Of a stretch of 21,530 nucleotides of DNA, positions 12,101 to 20,000 are shown one piece after another. Under the pieces are notes generated by a model. That model was given only the letters and a program-made list of their open reading frames with translations, made no database searches and had not been told where the DNA came from. The DNA lies in the IMG/VR virus record IMGVR_UViG_3300032086_001086, positions 1 to 21,530 of that record; one strand, written 5' to 3'. A program made the position numbers and the translations under genes. Positions within the stretch are counted from its first letter, which is position 1. Each line of letters opens with the position of its first letter. The DNA comes from a virus.

Positions 12101-12491
12101 CCTCTATTACCTTCTCTAGCTTGCCTGTTCTTGCTTGTTCATTGGCCCAAGTCAAGTAAGCATCAACTATGCGTAGGTAAAAGAGTTCACGATCCTCTCT
12201 GCTCCACTCGTGGAGAACATAAGATTTATTCTTTTTAGAGATATCTATATAGGATTGTTTGCTTGCAGCGATTGTGTGTTCTATTCCTTCATCACATGCT
12301 ACTGCTACTCTTTTCAATTTCTTACCCTCGCGTATAAGTTCTAAATGTTCTTTGCAACAGCATCCATAAATGCTGTCGTTGTTTATCAGAAGTCTAGGGC
12401 TTTGCGCTGGGAGGAAACAATATCCACACAGCGCAGGCCTAAACTTCTTTGGATTAAAATGGTATTTCGTCTGATTCTTCCTGACTAACAC
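12087..12491 (-). CDS. Zinc-binding small protein, 134 aa, unknown
   Basis: The start is GTG 12491, with GAGGAG 7 nt upstream and a 38-nt overlap with the end of the SSB gene; no in-frame ATG exists near it. Residues 22-25 (CGYC) and 44-49 (CCCKEH) suggest a zinc site. The rest is helical and charged (KLKRVAVACDEGIEHTIAAS ... EQARTGKLEKVIEDG). The stop overlaps the helicase start by 14 nt. In the replication operon it may bind DNA or help load the helicase; neither is shown. No family recognised. Confidence 0.75.
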   Translation of the reverse strand: MLVRKNQTKYHFNPKKFRPALCGYCFLPAQSPRLLINNDSIYGCCCKEHLELIREGKKLKRVAVACDEGIEHTIAASKQSYIDISKKNKSYVLHEWSREDRELFYLRIVDAYLTWANEQARTGKLEKVIEDGSI

Positions 12492-12933
12492 TTGGCTTCT
12501 CCTCTTTAACTGCTACAGGTTTTTCTTTCTCTGTTACAGGTTTATAGTTTTTGCCATAGTCGTCATCAATTCTCAGATAACCCTTTTCATTTTCAATGAT
12601 ATTGCAGACCACAGTTTTTCCAACTATGCCATCAGTTGATTTATTTGTTTCGCTAATTTTTTCTAAACCAGCAGCTACTAATAAACCATTGAGTTTTCTT
12701 ATTCCAACATTAACTGCCTTTGGATTTCCATTAGAAATGGTATACCACTCTTTAACAGAAGCAGATCCTGCTGGAAAAATAAACTCAATCTCTACCTGTT
12801 TATACGGCCCATTCTTGTCCTCTCCTACAACCAAAGATTCTTTTGCAACTTTGATTTTATGTATACCAGGTTCAATCCTTGAGCCACCCATATCGATTTG
12901 TTCATCGAAAACTATTTCATTATTTAAGTCCAT
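12454..12933 (-). CDS. ssb: Single-stranded DNA-binding protein (DUF669-like)
   Basis: A 159-aa protein with the beta-rich pattern of phage DUF669/SSB-like proteins: PGIHKIKVAKESLVVGEDKN, EIEFIFP, KEWYTISN and TVVCNIIENEKGYLRIDD. A disordered Lys/Glu/Pro tail ends in DEIPF, a copy of the acidic SSB C-terminal tip (classically DDDIPF). The tip recruits partner proteins such as recombinases, helicases and primases. ATG 12933 has AGGGAG at 7 nt. It lies between the Sak4-like gene and the helicase, a common recombination module order. Family assignment from pattern, tip from direct reading. Confidence 0.8.
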   Translation of the reverse strand: MDLNNEIVFDEQIDMGGSRIEPGIHKIKVAKESLVVGEDKNGPYKQVEIEFIFPAGSASVKEWYTISNGNPKAVNVGIRKLNGLLVAAGLEKISETNKSTDGIVGKTVVCNIIENEKGYLRIDDDYGKNYKPVTEKEKPVAVKEEKPSVSQEESDEIPF

Positions 12934-12950
12934 TAATTACTCCCTAAAAA

Positions 12951-13151
12951 TTATCCCAAATCATACGAATCATATTTTTCAAGATGATCAATATAATCTG
13001 AGATATCTGCGTTAATAAATGCAAGCCACTTAAACCCGTCATGCGGTAAGTTGTTGTTATCTTCATCAATCGTTTTTAATTGTTTATCTAAAACTTTATT
13101 AACTCGTCTTAATGAAACTAACAGTCTTTCGGTTTCGGGTAGTTTGCTCAC
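12951..13151 (-). CDS. Small helical acidic protein, 66 aa, unknown
   Basis: GTG start at 13151 in a GTGA overlap with the Sak4-like gene, with AAGGAA about 8 nt upstream. The protein begins with a helix (ETERLLVSLRRVNKVLDKQL) and ends with an aromatic acidic helix (INADISDYIDHLEKYD). It fills the space before SSB and is presumably part of the replication/recombination operon. Unknown family. Confidence 0.7.
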   Translation of the reverse strand: MSKLPETERLLVSLRRVNKVLDKQLKTIDEDNNNLPHDGFKWLAFINADISDYIDHLEKYDSYDLG

Positions 13152-13996
13152 TTCAACATTTCCTTACGGATTACTTCCCAATCCATAGGTAATTCAGGTG
13201 GCAATCCATATCTATTTTTTGCAAGATAGCCTGGATCATCCTCCGTGAAAATGGTTCTTTCTCCTTTGTGGACTTTGGTTGTCATGCCACCACTTTTGCC
13301 TTTGATAGAAACAGTACCTAACTTTCTAGCACAAAAGAACACAGCATCAGCGTGTTCAACGATTAAGTCAGACGCTTTTCTGTGGAGTTTAATTTGATGG
13401 CGGTCCATTGGATCTTGTGTGGGATCTTCATATCTTTTTATTTCATTGTGAGCTATTTGGACTACAGTTTTACCAGCATCTCTAAGTTCATCAACAACAC
13501 TAAGATATTCTTTCCACTCATTGAGAGCAGCTACATAACCCTTACCATAGGCAGGTGTATCTATCTGCGCCCAACCATTTTGTTCGCAAACATGTCGCCA
13601 TAAAAGACCTTCAGCCCAATCAAGACTATCAACGCCAACAATTTTATGAGGCCTTTGAACACACTCTCTCAAATTTTCCATAAATTCTTCCCAGCTCGCC
13701 GCGCATTCATAATGATCGCACTCAATCTTTCCAATGCCATCTTCTGTTTGAACCATAATAACTCCATGCGTTCCAAGCCATACGCTGTCTTGTGGGTATA
13801 TTGGGTTCTCGCCTTCTATGCCTTCCTCCCATTCTTTCTTAGTAACATCTTCAGCAATAATATTGTACTCAGAATCTCTGACGACATTTCTGCCCATGTG
13901 TGTAACATAGTGTGTTTTACCAATTCCACCAGTTCCATATAAAACAATTATTGGTGGCTTTAGCTTTGCTTTACTTCTAATTTCTTTTAGGCTCAT
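13148..13996 (-). CDS. Sak4-like RecA-fold ATPase (single-strand annealing type)
   Basis: A 282-aa ATPase with Walker A GTGGIGKT (21-28), Walker B KIVGVDSLDW (118-127) and further RecA-fold elements: GKTVVQIAHNEIKRY, DPMDRHQIKLHRKASDLI and ADAVFFCARK. Sak4 proteins are shortened RecA/RadA-like annealing or recombination ATPases of phages, usually working with an SSB and an exonuclease; both are encoded next to it. Residues 29-115 form a longer, acidic connection between the two Walker motifs (GRNVVRDSEYNIIAEDVTKK and following). ATGA overlap couples it to the DUF6447 gene. Confidence 0.85.
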   Translation of the reverse strand: MSLKEIRSKAKLKPPIIVLYGTGGIGKTHYVTHMGRNVVRDSEYNIIAEDVTKKEWEEGIEGENPIYPQDSVWLGTHGVIMVQTEDGIGKIECDHYECAASWEEFMENLRECVQRPHKIVGVDSLDWAEGLLWRHVCEQNGWAQIDTPAYGKGYVAALNEWKEYLSVVDELRDAGKTVVQIAHNEIKRYEDPTQDPMDRHQIKLHRKASDLIVEHADAVFFCARKLGTVSIKGKSGGMTTKVHKGERTIFTEDDPGYLAKNRYGLPPELPMDWEVIRKEMLK

Positions 13997-14262
13997 TGCA
14001 CTACCTCAACAGTTTCTTCTTTATCGCCACCTTCAACAGCATCTTTTAATAAATTACTGTAGTGCTGAGATAGCAACTCTAGTTTCTCAACTTCAAAGTT
14101 AAGATTGCCAATTTGGTTTAAGGCATCTCTCCTTTGGTTATTTAGAAGAACAACTTTGTTATATAAAAGTTTGTTCTCATCACTTAAGTCATCAACCTTA
14201 TACTCTTGACCATCTTCCTCAAAAGTAAAAGTTAACTCTTCTTTTTTATTTTCTTCGGACAT
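13993..14262 (-). CDS. DUF6447-like coiled-coil protein, 89 aa
   Basis: LTFTFEEDGQEYKVDDLSDE is followed by a long helix (VVLLNNQRRDALNQIGNLNF ... EVEKLELLSQHYSNLLKDAV). This is the layout of phage DUF6447 proteins: a short beta unit with a 'dLSdE' turn, then a coiled coil. ATG 14262 directly follows the exonuclease stop with GAGGAG upstream; the end overlaps the ATPase start (ATGA). Its function is unknown; location in the exonuclease-Sak4 operon hints at recombination. Confidence 0.75.
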   Translation of the reverse strand: MSEENKKEELTFTFEEDGQEYKVDDLSDENKLLYNKVVLLNNQRRDALNQIGNLNFEVEKLELLSQHYSNLLKDAVEGGDKEETVEVVQ

Positions 14263-14985
14263 TTATTTCTCCTCGTATCGTTTATAAGTATCACAGTTAA
14301 TTTTGAATGCACAGAATCTACAATGATCCCCTGCAACAAACTGTGGGTTTTCTTCAAAGCAAGCATCAACTGCTGGCTTTAAATCATTGAAGCCCCAATG
14401 CACAAGATTGGGTGCTGAAATCTCAAATGTTTTTATGGGGTTGCTAACTTTTGGTTGCACAATAGTCAGCTCCATAGTGATATCAGGATTACCACCTCCG
14501 TATCTGGTTAATGCTCCTAAGCCATAGATCATTAACTGTTTATTTTTCACAGGATCTACAGCCCATTTACCAGACTTTAAATCAATCACACAAATTCTAT
14601 TTTCTGCTAATAAGATACAGTCAGCAGTTCCATAGCATTTATCTGATATCTCATCAAGGTAAACCTTTTCTTCAATCACCCTCCGCGCACCAAGTTCTTC
14701 TTCTCTTTTCAATATATAGTCAACATAAACTTCCGCGCAGTTAATCATCTCCTCATCAATTTCTATTTCAAAATCTTCTATGACTTCTTTTCTATCCAAC
14801 CAATAATCGCGCAATGTCATATCGCGTAAACGATCCTTTAATAACATTTCTGTCATATGGTGAATGAGTGTTCCGTTAGCAGCAGCTAAACTGGTTTCGT
14901 ATGGCATGTCTGCATTAGCTAATACAGAGCCTGCACATTTAAACCAGCGTTCTGCTGATGATGGACTAGCTAGTGCGTGCGCCAT
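14263..14985 (-). CDS. Cas4/RecB-like exonuclease (DUF2800 family)
   Basis: A 240-aa PD-(D/E)XK nuclease. The N-terminal LASPSSAERWFKCAGSVLAN is the DUF2800 signature with Cys17. The catalytic core is YGTADCILL (Asp122), VIDLKSGK (Asp135, Lys137) and KQLMIYGLGA (Gln150, Tyr154). CRFCAFKINC (Cys222, 225, 231) with Cys17 can hold a 4Fe-4S cluster, as in Cas4 and AddB. It would resect double-stranded ends so that the Sak4-type protein and SSB can act. The start at 14985 lies inside the end of the excisionase-like gene (20-nt overlap) with no strong ribosome binding site of its own, so it is probably translated by coupling. Confidence 0.85.
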   Translation of the reverse strand: MAHALASPSSAERWFKCAGSVLANADMPYETSLAAANGTLIHHMTEMLLKDRLRDMTLRDYWLDRKEVIEDFEIEIDEEMINCAEVYVDYILKREEELGARRVIEEKVYLDEISDKCYGTADCILLAENRICVIDLKSGKWAVDPVKNKQLMIYGLGALTRYGGGNPDITMELTIVQPKVSNPIKTFEISAPNLVHWGFNDLKPAVDACFEENPQFVAGDHCRFCAFKINCDTYKRYEEK

Positions 14986-15169
14986 TAGAAATGTATGAAT
15001 CCTTTTCTAAAGTTTCTATTTCAGAAAGTTCGTATAAAACCTTGCCACCTATTTTGTAATAGTTAGGCCCTTGGTTTTTACCTCTCCAATTCTCTAATGT
15101 TCTTGGACTTTTGTTCCAGCGTTTCGCTAGCTCGTAAGTGTTTAAAAATACTTTATTGCTTTCAGACAT
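14966..15169 (-). CDS. xis: Excisionase-like MerR/AlpA-type HTH protein
   Basis: A 67-aa protein with LNTYELAKRWNKSPRTLENW (9-28), a helix-turn-helix, then GPNYYKIGGKVLYELSEIE, the wing and last helix of the HTH_17/MerR-type excisionase fold. Such proteins bend DNA at att sites to steer an integrase to excision, or act as repressors or activators. As first gene of the leftward replication block and facing the palindromic operator at 15202-15214, it could autoregulate. ATG 15169, with GGGAG 10 nt upstream. The fold is strong; excisionase versus regulator is open. Confidence 0.75.
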   Translation of the reverse strand: MSESNKVFLNTYELAKRWNKSPRTLENWRGKNQGPNYYKIGGKVLYELSEIETLEKDSYISNGARTS

Positions 15170-15199
15170 TTCTTTTAAGCTCCCTTTTGTATCTATTTA

Positions 15200-15229
15200 T
15201 TGTGTAAATTACACTTTTTCCCTTATAAT
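15200..15229 (+). promoter_or_regulatory. Rightward promoter of the DUF3310 gene
   Basis: TATAAT (15224-15229) is a perfect -10 box 34 nt before the ATG at 15263. A weak -35 TTGTGT (15200-15205) lies 18 bp upstream, overlapping the palindrome. The poor -35 suggests need for an activator or low basal strength. Confidence 0.5.
15202..15214. promoter_or_regulatory. Perfect palindrome GTGTAA-A-TTACAC (candidate operator)
   Basis: A perfect 6-bp inverted repeat around one base, in the 93-bp space between the excisionase-like gene and the rightward DUF3310 gene. It lies between the -35 and -10 positions of the rightward promoter region, where a bound dimer would block RNA polymerase. The excisionase-like protein or an unseen repressor might bind it. 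Confidence 0.55.
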
Positions 15230-15262
15230 TGCAATAACTAATTTTAAAAAAGGGAGTTAAAG

Positions 15263-15577
15263 ATGAGCATTGATAATGTTACAGAAAAAGATTGGGATGA
15301 AGCTATTAGAAATTTAGCTTCTAAAAAACAGATTGGGGGTGTCCATTACAAGACATTAAAGATATCTCCAACTGAATATGTTTATGCGAACAATCTGTCT
15401 TGGAATCTTGGTAATGTAGTTAAATACATAACCAGAAGAAAGACAGACCAGGTGGAAGATCGTGTTAATGATCTTCTGAAAGCAAAGCACTACATAGACC
15501 TAGAGTTGCAAATGGTTTATGGCAGAGATGCAGATGGAAATGACATAGGGCCATACACTATAGAAACTAAGGTCTAG
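15263..15577 (+). CDS. DUF3310 protein, 104 aa
   Basis: GGVHYKTLKISPTEYVYANN, then NLGNVVKYITRR and RVNDLLKAKHYIDLEL, is the DUF3310 pattern (His-Tyr near the start, 'vvKYi-R', 'DL-KA-hYi'), found widely in phages. It is thought to relate to nucleotide metabolism proteins, but its reaction is not established. ATG 15263 with GGGAG about 7 nt upstream. It is the first gene of a two-gene rightward unit divergent from the replication block, behind a TATAAT box and palindrome. Family call is confident. Confidence 0.88.
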   Translation: MSIDNVTEKDWDEAIRNLASKKQIGGVHYKTLKISPTEYVYANNLSWNLGNVVKYITRRKTDQVEDRVNDLLKAKHYIDLELQMVYGRDADGNDIGPYTIETKV

Positions 15578-15587
15578 GAGTATGGAT

Positions 15588-15794
15588 ATGAACTTAGCAG
15601 ACTTTAACGATCCTATTCTTACAGAGAGGAATGGGAGAAAGCCTGTCTATATGGACAGACATTTGGTTAAAGACTTTTTAGTATTCTGTAAAGATCATAA
15701 CAAAGATCCTCATAGCGTTGCTGAATACCTACTTAAACTAGGTATTCATGCAACTCAAAAGGATAATGTTTGTATTGATATAGATAACTTATAA
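15588..15794 (+). CDS. Small protein, 68 aa, possible ribbon-helix-helix
   Basis: I use ATG 15588, which has AGGAG at 7 nt; ATG 15582 would leave only one base of spacing. The segment KPVYMDRHLVKDFLVFCKDH, then KDPHSVAEYLLKLGI, has a short strand and two helices, resembling a ribbon-helix-helix dimer, but this is a weak match. It may regulate the nearby operator. Its TAA (15792-15794) and the integrase TAA share the palindrome TTATAA. Confidence 0.65.
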   Translation: MNLADFNDPILTERNGRKPVYMDRHLVKDFLVFCKDHNKDPHSVAEYLLKLGIHATQKDNVCIDIDNL

Positions 15795-16643
15795 AGTTCT
15801 TGAATTAATAATGCTTTCTATATGATTGCCGACTAGGTTTGCGTTTTCGATAGCCTTGTCTTGGTGAATGTGAGCATACCTTTGGGTAGTCGCCTGATCT
15901 CTGTGTCCTAACAATCCACCCACTTCAGCTAAACTCACTTTCTGCAATGACCAAGATGCGTATGAGTGTCTTATGTCATGCAAGCAAACATCTTCTAAAC
16001 CAGCAAGTTGTTTAATCTTCTCCCACGCACGCCGAGGGGTTTTTATTCCTACGATATATTCGCCCGCCCCCCGCGCACACCCAGAGATAATCTCCATTGC
16101 CATAGGCGCAAGATAGATCACGCGATCCTCGCCTAGTTTGTCGGTCTTGTGATCTTTGATCACGAGCGCGTTACCATGCAAGTCAGACCACTTGGCGTTG
16201 CCGATTTCCCCTTTGCGTGCGCCTGTTAAGATTAATAACCAAATAAAAGCTACGGACTTTTTGTATTGCGGTTTGTCTTTGAATTCATCTAAGACTTCGG
16301 TGATGCGTAAAAGTTCTGCGTTAGTGAGATAGCGTTTGCGCTTGTTCTCTCTGTTCTTGCCTATGTGTGTGGCTGGATTGCTTTCTACATAGGAGAGCGT
16401 GATAGCCAGGTTAAACATAGATTTAAGCATAGTTAAACAACTATTGGCGGTGTAGGGTGCGCGGTCTGATATATCGAAATGTAATGTTGCGATATCACCG
16501 CGAATGATAGTGCTTATATCTTTATCGCCAAGCGTTTCTTTGATGTTATTGTTATAGGTTTGTTCTATTTTATTAATGGTCTTGCATTTCCTTCTGGCAA
16601 GATCTTTTTTATAGATCACAAACAAATCATTGAGTGTTTTCAT
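15789..16643 (-). CDS. int: Tyrosine integrase (site-specific recombinase)
   Basis: A 284-aa recombinase that inserts and excises phage DNA. The N-terminal half has the SAM-like core-binding region (about 1-95; e.g. SCLTMLKSMFNLAITLSYVE). The catalytic set is complete: Arg143 in LTGARKGEI, Lys166 in DHKTDK, His222 and Arg225 in LHDIRHSYAS, His247 in GHRDQATTQR, and nucleophile Tyr256 in RYAH. The gene is co-directional with the virion genes and runs into the convergent rightward unit. AAAGGGA lies before ATG 16643, behind the CA-rich leader element. No attP or tRNA end is recognisable nearby. Confidence 0.95.
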   Translation of the reverse strand: MKTLNDLFVIYKKDLARRKCKTINKIEQTYNNNIKETLGDKDISTIIRGDIATLHFDISDRAPYTANSCLTMLKSMFNLAITLSYVESNPATHIGKNRENKRKRYLTNAELLRITEVLDEFKDKPQYKKSVAFIWLLILTGARKGEIGNAKWSDLHGNALVIKDHKTDKLGEDRVIYLAPMAMEIISGCARGAGEYIVGIKTPRRAWEKIKQLAGLEDVCLHDIRHSYASWSLQKVSLAEVGGLLGHRDQATTQRYAHIHQDKAIENANLVGNHIESIINSRTL

Positions 16644-16655
16644 ATTAGTCCCTTT

Positions 16656-16670
16656 GTGTATGTTTGTGTA
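16656..16670 (-). promoter_or_regulatory. CA-rich leader element upstream of integrase
   Basis: On the minus strand TACACAAACATACAC, one mismatch from the copy before the methyltransferase (10240-10254), and like it ending 12 nt before the ATG. It sits in a 32-bp gap between the nuclease and integrase genes and may aid or control translation or promoter use. Confidence 0.45.
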
Positions 16671-16675
16671 GTTTA

Positions 16676-17071
16676 CTAAATATTTTCTAAAATATCTAGC
16701 AAGTTGCGAACAGCATCATTATTCTTCATGTGTTCATCAATGATGGTTATTTGATTTTCTGTATGTGGTTTTATAAAAACCATGTTGCGGTGTTCTAAAG
16801 AAACCAAAGCAAAGATATCTATGAGGCCTTTCTTATACTCTCTGTCTTTAGTATGCGATCCTCTGCGAAGATCAAACCGCCAATTCTTTTTGTGGATTTC
16901 TTGTTTGGATTTGCTTTTGACTTGTACTCTGTAAAAAGTATCTTCGTATTCAAATATTAAATCAGCCAAACCAGCGTTGGGTGTGAGTAATACATTATCT
17001 GAAATAAGCGAGAGGATAGAAGCTGTCAGATATTCACCCGATAGACCAATTCTATGGGTTGGATGTGACAT
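16676..17071 (-). CDS. PD-(D/E)XK endonuclease, PDDEXK_11/HJR-like
   Basis: A 131-aa single-domain nuclease: GLSGEYLTASILS (Glu13), ADLIFEYEDTFYRVQVKSKS (Asp37; Gln50-Val51-Lys52 as the catalytic E/QxK strand) and DIFALVSLEHRNMVFIKP (84-101), the final strands of this fold. It resembles PDDEXK_11 proteins linked to homing or Holliday-junction-type endonucleases. It is read between the large virion protein and the integrase on the same strand, 7 bp and 32 bp away. A possible role is junction resolution or a DNA-mobility function; that is inference. Confidence 0.75.
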   Translation of the reverse strand: MSHPTHRIGLSGEYLTASILSLISDNVLLTPNAGLADLIFEYEDTFYRVQVKSKSKQEIHKKNWRFDLRRGSHTKDREYKKGLIDIFALVSLEHRNMVFIKPHTENQITIIDEHMKNNDAVRNLLDILENI

Positions 17072-17078
17072 GGTTTAT

Positions 17079-20000
17079 TTATTGAAACTTCTCTCTTTCA
17101 AGTTTTATATATTCTTTTTGTATTCTTTTGTTTGTATTAAACAAAATATCTCTTGCTCGTTTTTGTGATTTTTTTAACACATCATCAAGTATTTCTTTTT
17201 TTCTATATTCTGGCAAATTTTTATATCCAGAGCCTTTGATTATTTTGTTTATTTGTTCTTTGGTTTTTAATTTTTTCTGTATAGCCAATAGCTCCTCATA
17301 CTCTTTTGGCTCTAATTCAACATTCCTAATTCTTCTTGTTGGCATGGATGGATATAATCCAACTCTATAAAATTCATTGTAAACAGGATCTTGTTTTAAT
17401 GCAGACAATCTTATTGGAGAGAATGTGCCTATTCCAAGACCTTGATCTCTTGTTCTAATATCACCAAATATATCTCTTTTTGCTGGCAATTCTTTTCTAT
17501 AACCAAGGAATGGAAGTCTGCTTAAAAAATTATCGGTTATATTTCTAGCATCTCTTAATACTGGATCATCATATTGTGATGCATGGGCAAAAAATGTAGG
17601 CACGAAAGAACCTGTAAATCTTTGCACAAATCTTTCTCCATATCTTGATGGATCAGTAATGACTTGTATGGCTGATGATAAACCAGAAAGAAAAGTTTTA
17701 TTGGTAAGGTTATTTGTAACAGATCCCATTAACATTGATGCTAATTTATCTAGCTCTAATTCGTTCTCTTTATTCTTTTCGCTTTGGTTAAATACATAAT
17801 CGCCTATCTCTTGCATATCTGCTGCTATACCAAACAATATACCGACTGGCTCAAACCTATTATAAGAATAATAGGCATCTCCAATCTTTAAAGAATATGG
17901 CCTCCAACCTGTAGCTAACAACGCCCTTCTTTCGTTAGCATCTGTTGGGCCAGCACCTGTAATATTTCCTGCTCCAGCTAAAACCCCTACAGTTGTCATC
18001 ACCGAAGATCCGAACAATAGTCTTCCTAAAACTTCATCTTTTTCAGCTCCGCCTTTAGCTAGCTTTTCTTTAAATTCTTTGGACATAAAACCTAATGGGG
18101 TTCTTTCACCAGCATATTTAACAATGTTTACAGGGGTTCTTACGAATGGTAATAAGAATCTCCAATAAGGATTTCTATTAATAAATGATTGTATGTTTCT
18201 TCCAGTTTCTCCAAGCTCTCTTGTAAATGTTTGATATCTTCCAACATCCATTGCTTTTAAATTTACATCCTTTCCTATTGGGGACTGTAATGGATTGTCT
18301 GAATGTTCTTTAACCAACTGTGATACTCTTTGCCAAGCCTGGTTTCCTTTTAAGCCTTCTTGTTTTGCTTTCCTCATAGCAAGACCATAAATTTCTTGTC
18401 TATAAGCTGCTGTTTTAAAACCAGTATCAGTTGCAACCAATAATCTTCCTGGCGCTCTAACTATCTCTCCAAATAAACCAGGTATAGATTTCTGTTTATT
18501 TAATTCAAGTTTAGTCATGCTATCAACAACAGCTTCTGGTTTTACAAATGCTTTTGCTCCAGCTTTTAAACCCTCTATAGTTCCAGCTATAGTTCCAATC
18601 AATCTTGAATTAGCTTCTGAAAATGTAACTCTTTCAGGATCTCTCCTTACCGCACCTACTAAAGCAGAAGTATAAAACTCTGCTGGTCTTAGTGCTGCTG
18701 TTAACACGCCACTTAAAAAGTTTACTAATTGTGTAGATGGGCTAGACAATAAAGAGTTAATCCAAATTTCTTGTACTTTATCTAGATTTTTTACTTTCTT
18801 TAAACCGCCCAAGAAATTAATTGCAGAATCTATATCTTCAAAAGATTCTAAATTTTTAGCTATGACATTTGGATCTTCGTATGTTCCTTTTACTTTGTTT
18901 AAATATTCTTTGATTGCTTTGCTTTTAATATTTTCATCTGGGCTTGCTGACATTTCTCTTAAAGCTCTTAATGTTCTACCAGCCTCTGCAACAACGCCAG
19001 ATTCTTTTCCAGATAAAGCTGTAACAGTATCTAAGAATTTTAAATATTCTACTTTGTCTATATCTGTAAGAGTTCCGCTATTTAATTTTGAATTATATGT
19101 TTTGTTTAAATCTGCAAGCTCTTGTTGGGAATCTCTTACGATTTGTCTAACAGCAGTAATATCTTCTGCGTTTACTGCCTGCCCTTGTTGTAAATTAAGC
19201 ACATCATCAACTGTCCAACCTTTATCTATGGCAGCTTGATGTAAAACCTCTCCCTCTTTTCCAAACCTTACTCTGCCTCGTCTTTGCGTCCAAAATTGCT
19301 CATTTTCATTTGCAATATCTTTAACTAAATTTTCTGTTTCTTCATCAAAATCTTTTTTAGAAAGCCTTACATTAGCAGCAAATCCTTCTTCTGGTTTTGG
19401 AGCTACACCTTCTGGTATTATTTCTCCTTCTTTCGGCTGAATTTGTAATGGTGTTTCAGTTACTTGTTCTACTTTTTCTGCTTGTTTAAACTTATTTTTT
19501 ATTGATCTTAAACCAGCAAAAGCAACATCAAGACCTATACCCAAACCAACACCCTCTAAAGCCATTTTAAATCTTCCTTCGGCAGCAGTATCATCTTCGT
19601 CTGCCATAAGGTATTCAGTAAATGGATTCGGTGCATATTGTTGGACCATATTAGATAATCTTTCTTCGTCTGGACTAAATGCTAGTTGTTCAGCAGCAGC
19701 TCCAATCAAGGCAGCTTTACCAGCTTTGCCTGCTTTAGAGGTTGGATCAATTATTTTTTCAGCTTTTGCAAGTTTATTAAGTTTTGCTAAAGCAGATGCT
19801 CCTTTTGCAAGACCAGCATAAGGAATAGCAAAGCCAGCTATATCTCTTATTGCCTGGCCTCCTGCGTATGTTGGTTCTGGGATTGTTGGAAGATCTGGTA
19901 TGTCTGCACCAGTTACATCCTCTATTAATTCTGTGGTTGCTTGTGCTGTATCTCTAGCAGCTCCAACCAAAGTTCTTTTTAGATTTTCTGCAAAACCTAC

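Noticed and set aside
16644-16675. attP candidate in the gap beside the integrase
   Set aside because: There is no tRNA-like 3' end, core-flanking arm repeats or other recognisable attachment features in 32 bp; it cannot be supported without the host sequence.
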